Of a DNA stretch of 64,000 bases, positions 60,411 through 64,000 are shown one piece after another. The notes beneath the pieces are model-generated. The model was given only the letters and a program-made list of their open reading frames with translations, was not told the DNA's origin and did not search any database. Each line of letters opens with the position of its first letter. Positions within the stretch are counted from its first letter, which is position 1. Position numbers and translations under genes: made by a program. Source of the DNA: Dehalococcoidia bacterium. Its GTDB lineage: Bacteria > Chloroflexota > Dehalococcoidia > Lucifugimonadales > Lucifugimonadaceae. The stretch is from contig JAJEAU010000022.1 in the NCBI GenBank assembly GCA_022824185.1, positions 1-64,000 on the forward strand, written 5' to 3'.

Positions 60411-60846
60411 CCCCAGGCGCAAACTCAAAAGCCTCATACTCCGCCCGAACCAACACATTCCCACCTGGCGAACCCTCCTCAACTTCCCCAAGCTCCCGAT
60501 CCTCCCGAACCACCGAAGGATCAGGACTCATCGTGATTATCCGCGCCGCCGCCGATCCCACATTCTCAACACTCATCCCAACCCCCTTCGCCACCAACAC
60601 ACAATCCCCCGTAGTCAACGAATACCGAGTCGACCCCTCCGTAAACAAAACATCCCCCGAATAGATGAACCAACTCTCCTCATGCGAAACATTCGCCTGA
60701 TAAGGCGTCGACCCGCCCGGCTCAACCAACACCTCCAAAACCGTCATCATCGCCGAACCCGTAGACCCATCCTGCAAAACCCGCACCGCAACATCCGAAC
60801 ACGGCGATTCAACAACCTGATCATCCCGCCGATTAATCCCCATCAC
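60103..60846 (-). CDS. Two-cupin-domain protein
   Basis: 247 residues with two cupin barrels. The first (about 30-115) has [18 protein letters not shown] with partly conserved metal ligands. The second (about 165-240) has the full set: HYHPAHEE and later VRHATNN, a likely metal centre. Enzymatic or binding role unknown. The opening residues differ only by ATG choice (60846 or 60843). Its 3' 308 bases are covered on the other strand by the tail of the giant surface protein; the cupin frame is the more convincing coding frame there. Confidence 0.88.
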   Translation of the reverse strand: MMGINRRDDQVVESPCSDVAVRVLQDGSTGSAMMTVLEVLVEPGGSTPYQANVSHEESWFIYSGDVLFTEGSTRYSLTTGDCVLVAKGVGMSVENVGSAAARIITMSPDPSVVREDRELGEVEEGSPGGNVLVRAEYEAFEFAPGVMRVDMVDDSRGARSSYFSELSFSAGAHTPNHYHPAHEETMFCIEGEMTAVYGPDESVPLPAGDAFLCEPTVRHATNNPSSGPSKLLAIHPVLNPPPRVICD

Positions 60847-60951
60847 AAACTCCTTTCAAAGCTCCACCAACTACCAACGCCAAACAATCCTAAAACCCAA
60901 CCACCTCAACATCGCACCCCCGCCACCGGCCCGACCAGCCGGCGACCTCAA

Positions 60952-61188
60952 TCAGCCAGACGAATCTTGGAATAACCCAGGATCGACCTCCCTCGCCGGT
61001 CGCGCCTCTTTGAACCATTCCTCGTCCAACTCGAACGTGTCAGGATCAGTGGCGATTCCAACATTGATCGCCGCCTCCTCGCCATACAGCTCCTTGATCT
61101 CGTCGAACGTCAACTCTTCCAAACCCTCGCCATGCACCTCCTTGATCTGTTCGAACGTCAACTCATCCAACTCATCGGGTTTGAGCAT
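60952..61188 (-). CDS. BrnA-like antitoxin, duplicated and lacking the DNA-binding end
   Basis: 78 residues from ATG 61188, with GAGG upstream. The segment TDPDTFELDEEWFKEARPAREVDPG matches the toxin-contact part of DUF4415/BrnA antitoxins. The ribbon-helix-helix part that should follow is missing; the protein ends after LFQDSSG. The N-terminus holds a 16-residue tandem repeat (LDELTFEQIKEVHGEG and LEELTFDEIKELYGEE). It overlaps the toxin gene by 17 bases, the normal BrnT-BrnA arrangement. Confidence 0.7.
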   Translation of the reverse strand: MLKPDELDELTFEQIKEVHGEGLEELTFDEIKELYGEEAAINVGIATDPDTFELDEEWFKEARPAREVDPGLFQDSSG

Positions 61189-61435
61189 AAATTCTTTCCT
61201 CACGTCGATTGGCCTTCCTGAAACTAATGATACGTCGATTGGCACCGCGAAACACATAGACCACCGAATGCAATCGTCCGCCCAGATAACCCAATGCTAC
61301 CAACCTGACCTCGCCAGATCTGAATCTCGGAGTAATGTGCGCGGTGTCCCAATCGATCCATGCGACGTCTGCGAAATCCAATCCATGTTTGCCAAGGTTC
61401 GCCAATCGTTTGTTGGGATCCCATTCAAACTGCAT
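61172..61435 (-). CDS. brnT: BrnT-family toxin (DUF497)
   Basis: 87 residues. The fold resembles RelE and cleaves RNA in studied members. Family pattern: FEWDPNKRLANLGKHGLDFADVAW at the start, RSGEVRLVALGYLGGRLHSVVYVFRG in the middle and RRIISFRKANRREERIYAQ at the end. All are close to consensus, so the toxin is probably intact. The antitoxin gene begins within its 3' end. Confidence 0.9.
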   Translation of the reverse strand: MQFEWDPNKRLANLGKHGLDFADVAWIDWDTAHITPRFRSGEVRLVALGYLGGRLHSVVYVFRGANRRIISFRKANRREERIYAQTR

Positions 61436-61512
61436 TTTTCAAAAATCCTCGCTACAAGTTAGTCAGTCTCAATCACAACCAATCCTTCAAATCCTTCCCC
61501 ATCCTTCACATC

Positions 61513-62121
61513 CTAGTTCCCAACAAGATGCCCAACATCATTCAGCTTATCCAACGCAAAACTGTGCTCACCCTTCACCAACTCCCGCGAAACCACAGTG
61601 ATCGCCGTGTTGCTCTGCGCGTATCGACGAGCCTGGTTCACATGCAACTCCAAGAACACTGACAGCAAAGCCCGGATCGTCCCTCCGTGCGACACCAGAC
61701 AGACATCTCCTTCAACATCTAACACTCCCGACTCCGCCATGAACGCGCCAGCCCGAGCCACCAGATCCAACCAAGACTCTCCGTCTGGAGCGCGACCGTA
61801 ACCTCTGATCCAAGGTCCGACCTCGACCGGGAACTGCCCACGGATGTCGGCGATCAACAACCCGGCAAACTTACCCGTGCTGATCTCACGCAGCCGAGCA
61901 TCCGTCGAGTAGTCGATCCCGATGGCATCGGCCGTCATCGTGCAGCGCGTCAGATCGCTCGAGATCACTCGTTCGAAGTCGTAATGCCGCCGGACGTGCT
62001 CGCCAAGCAATTGGACCTGCCGCTCGCCGGTTTCATTCAACGGCGGATCCATCCATCCCTGCGACCTACGCTCGGCATTCCAAGCGGTCTCGCCATGTCG
62101 GATCATCACTATCCTGCTCAT
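61513..62121 (-). CDS. Histidine phosphatase family protein
   Basis: 202 residues. The RHG motif (IVMIRHGETAWNAE, near 4-17) gives the phospho-His. The second His is in CLVSHGGTIRALL near 143, and arginine pockets are in SSDLTRCTMTA. Resembles phosphoglycerate-mutase-like phosphatases such as CobC/GpmB; substrate unknown. It is six bases downstream of the MobA-like gene on the same strand. Confidence 0.92.
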   Translation of the reverse strand: MSRIVMIRHGETAWNAERRSQGWMDPPLNETGERQVQLLGEHVRRHYDFERVISSDLTRCTMTADAIGIDYSTDARLREISTGKFAGLLIADIRGQFPVEVGPWIRGYGRAPDGESWLDLVARAGAFMAESGVLDVEGDVCLVSHGGTIRALLSVFLELHVNQARRYAQSNTAITVVSRELVKGEHSFALDKLNDVGHLVGN

Positions 62122-62127
62122 TTGATT

Positions 62128-62850
62128 TCAGATTCCTCCGCGTTTCAAGTCGGGGCGCACTCGATGGTAGTTTCTGATGTCGATGATCTGACGGGCAACG
62201 CCAAGATCGTCGAGGGTGTCGACGTCGAAGAGACTCAACAGCCTCGGGTCGACCCGCTCCGCCTCGTCCTCCGTCATGATCTCCACCGGGTATATTCCGG
62301 CAGCCATCACACGACGCATCAAGGCAGTAGGCGAGGTCATGCCGGCGTTTAAAGCATCAGCGGTCAACGGTTGCCAACTCGCAACCGGGTAGACGGCGTG
62401 CAACGGATTGATCCATTCGCCATGCCTGATGAATACCGCGGCATCCAAACCCTCCCCGCCGTGCCGGGCGATGCGCGTCATCTCGATGATCAACCCCCGC
62501 GATAGAAACGGGTAGTCCGCACCGATCACGAAGGCCAATGGAGTCGTCGCTGCGGCCAATCCCGCCGAGATTGCAGACAAAGGTCCCGCATGGTTCTCGA
62601 CGTCTGTGACGACATGCATCCCCAAAGCGATGCCCAAGTCAGGGACGTCGTCGGACTGACCAGGTCGAACCACCAAGATCTCCTCGGCGCACAACGACTT
62701 CAAGGTGTCGGCCACTCTTGCGAGGAGCAACTTCCCACCCAACGCGATCAAGGGTTTGGGCGTCGCCATTCCCAACCGCTCGGAGCGTCCGCCAGCCAAT
62801 ACGATGGCCGTCAAATCGCCCGGGTTGAACATCGCCCGGTTAGTCATCAT
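62128..62850 (-). CDS. MobA-like nucleotidyltransferase
   Basis: 240 residues. The nucleotide-binding signature IVLAGGRSERLGMATPKPLIALGGKLL (near 16-42) and the Asp in IGADYPFL are those of molybdenum-cofactor guanylyl- or cytidylyltransferases. The WINPLHAVYP block supports the family. Would attach GMP or CMP to molybdopterin; no other molybdopterin genes are in the window. The start codon pair at 62850/62847 is ambiguous. Confidence 0.88.
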   Translation of the reverse strand: MMTNRAMFNPGDLTAIVLAGGRSERLGMATPKPLIALGGKLLLARVADTLKSLCAEEILVVRPGQSDDVPDLGIALGMHVVTDVENHAGPLSAISAGLAAATTPLAFVIGADYPFLSRGLIIEMTRIARHGGEGLDAAVFIRHGEWINPLHAVYPVASWQPLTADALNAGMTSPTALMRRVMAAGIYPVEIMTEDEAERVDPRLLSLFDVDTLDDLGVARQIIDIRNYHRVRPDLKRGGI

Positions 62851-62889
62851 CCGGCCATGTATCGCCGGGGCATCTCTGGGATGAACCCA

Positions 62890-64000
62890 TCAGAGCACCA
62901 GCTCCACGTCACCGTGAAACTTCGACCAGGCAAACCAGAATGCCAACCTGCTGTCGAGCACCTTCAACCGGGTCCCCGCCAACTCGCCTTCGACACACTC
63001 GCCCTTGACCGCATGCCACAGGCTTCCCGTCTGCTCGTCACGCAACATCCAAGGCTCGTATTCCGAATGCGGGACGGCGTCGTCGCCGACCTCGTCTTTT
63101 TGGCCGCGCTCGACGACGCGATTGGGACGGAATGAATTTTTGGACTCCCCGGCGAACGTCAATTCGCGCCCATCGACCTGACGTTCGAACGCGACGTACG
63201 ATGCCGACGAGCGCTCGTTTAAGAGCAACGCTTTGGTCCCGCCGACCTGGTCGTTCAGGAGTGGTTCGCTCTGCATCATGTGCGCCGAGAAGGCGCGCGT
63301 TACGGTTGGGTCGTGAGGGTCGTCGACGGCGAGGACGACATCTTTGTCTGGGAGGCGCTTGTCACGGGTAGGCTGGGTGAAGAGACCTGCACGCGTTGAA
63401 GCGTAGTAGTTTTCGAACACGTCGATGTCCGGCGTCTCCTCGGGCGACAACATCTCGGAAGACGGCCACGCATCCGACCACGCGCTCCACGTCGTGTTCA
63501 TGCAAGGCAGCCTCCGCAGTTGGTGACCCGCGTCGGGACCCATGATCGCCTCGCCGGTGAACTGGAGATAAAGGCTCCCGTTCTCCGATTCGAGCAAGGG
63601 GCTGTTCAAGACCATCTGGTCGGTTGGTGCCAGGGTGAACGGTTTGCCGTCTGGACCCTCGCTCACGTAGACACGGGCGGCATAGGTTATCGGCGACCAG
63701 GTGACCGAGACTGGAAGGTCTCCGAACTCTTCGTTGGCCACTTCTCGCAAGCCCATCGCCGACAGCGGGTAGGCAACGGCATCGCCCTCGATTACGAGAC
63801 CGATGACGCGATCGTCGCCGCCGATGGCGCTGTCTGCCTCCTCGGCGCTCAGGTACGTCACCTCGTCCCAGGTTTTGAACCGCACGCCTCCCTGAATACT
63901 CCTGATCTTTTCAGGGTACGGCCGGCTTTCACCGGGCAGCAATAATGTGACGCGTCGAGCGAAGTAACCAGAACGAAACAGGAAGTAGAGCCCGAACGCG
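62890..64000 (-). CDS. DUF3179 domain protein, 5' end beyond the window
   Basis: At least 369 codons are open to the window edge; no stop occurs upstream of the first start-like codon (TTG 63942), and the extra residues (FGLYFLFRSGYFARRVTLLL) are hydrophobic, so a membrane segment and the true start probably lie beyond base 64000. DUF3179 hallmarks: VIGLVIEGDAVAYPLSAM, NEEFGDLPVSVTWSPI, MVLNSPLLESENGSLYLQFTGEAIMG-type block (SLYLQFTGEAIMGP) and a final TGSLWHAVKGE...FWFAWSKFHGD. Function unknown. Confidence 0.88.
   Translation of the reverse strand, partial: AFGLYFLFRSGYFARRVTLLLPGESRPYPEKIRSIQGGVRFKTWDEVTYLSAEEADSAIGGDDRVIGLVIEGDAVAYPLSAMGLREVANEEFGDLPVSVTWSPITYAARVYVSEGPDGKPFTLAPTDQMVLNSPLLESENGSLYLQFTGEAIMGPDAGHQLRRLPCMNTTWSAWSDAWPSSEMLSPEETPDIDVFENYYASTRAGLFTQPTRDKRLPDKDVVLAVDDPHDPTVTRAFSAHMMQSEPLLNDQVGGTKALLLNERSSASYVAFERQVDGRELTFAGESKNSFRPNRVVERGQKDEVGDDAVPHSEYEPWMLRDEQTGSLWHAVKGECVEGELAGTRLKVLDSRLAFWFAWSKFHGDVELVL

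Noticed and set aside
60190-60975. Plus-strand Arg/His/Pro-rich ORF of 261 codons
   Set aside because: Antisense shadow of the cupin gene; composition is what reversed coding sequence gives here.

Overview
The window looks like chromosomal DNA from a Chloroflexota bacterium of the Dehalococcoidia/SAR202 type. This is inferred from content, not from a search. The clues are: a 23S-5S rRNA unit with its own promoter and no 16S gene beside it (as in Dehalococcoides); a DUF1800/DUF1501 gene pair; an oligopeptide-type solute-binding lipoprotein on a Val/Glu/Lys-rich stalk; a very large surface protein with Thr/Pro linkers and Fn3 repeats; and a small His-Trp zinc-ribbon protein next to rplL. Base composition is moderately GC-rich, with one clearly AT-richer gene at 51.1-51.8 kb.

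Layout. 0.2-3.7 kb: promoter, 23S rRNA inside a 15-bp processing stem, initiator tRNA-Met, 5S rRNA. 3.7-5.6 kb: a three-gene cassette with overlapping ends (dual-OB-like protein plus two DUF488 proteins), followed by tRNA-Ser(CGA) and tRNA-Ser(GGA). 5.9-9.5 kb, minus strand: DUF1800, DUF1501 and NHL-repeat genes. 9.8-19.1 kb, plus strand: dprA, topA, xerC/D, aroQ, M24 peptidase, efp, xseA, xseB and a formyltransferase. 19.1-21.4 kb, minus: SDR, thiG, thiE. 21.7-28.3 kb, plus: rpsA, clpC, terminator, larE, larC and a P-loop protein. 28.4-33.8 kb: tRNA-Thr, tRNA-Tyr, tRNA-Thr, tuf, rpmG, secE, nusG, rplK, rplA, L10 leader, rplJ, rplL. This is the classical transcription/translation block, but rpoBC does not follow rplL.

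34.3-44.5 kb is mainly catabolic or hydrolytic: amidase, GNAT and esterase-like hydrolase (minus); GNAT and Gfo/Idh/MocA oxidoreductase (plus); then a minus-strand operon of FAD oxidoreductase, gamma-glutamyltranspeptidase (broken by a one-base frameshift) and a phosphodiesterase. 44.6-51.0 kb is a complete five-gene dipeptide/oligopeptide ABC importer. These segments together suggest scavenging of peptides and amides, which is inference.

51.1-53.0 kb is a small accessory patch ending at tRNA-Ser(GCT): an AT-rich intracellular trypsin-like protease, a decayed retropepsin-like ORF and a fused remnant that resembles restriction-modification proteins. 53.0-55.6 kb is an ABC-2 exporter with a GNAT gene. 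56.1-60.4 kb encodes the 1451-residue surface protein, whose 3' end runs antisense through a bicupin gene. The right end holds a BrnT/BrnA-type toxin-antitoxin pair, a histidine phosphatase, a MobA-like transferase and a DUF3179 gene cut by the window edge.

The best candidates for something undescribed are the DuOB-DUF488-DUF488 cassette, the giant Fn3/Thr-Pro protein with its antisense tail, and the variant translation parts (EF-P loop, L33 zinc site, 23S tunnel residues).
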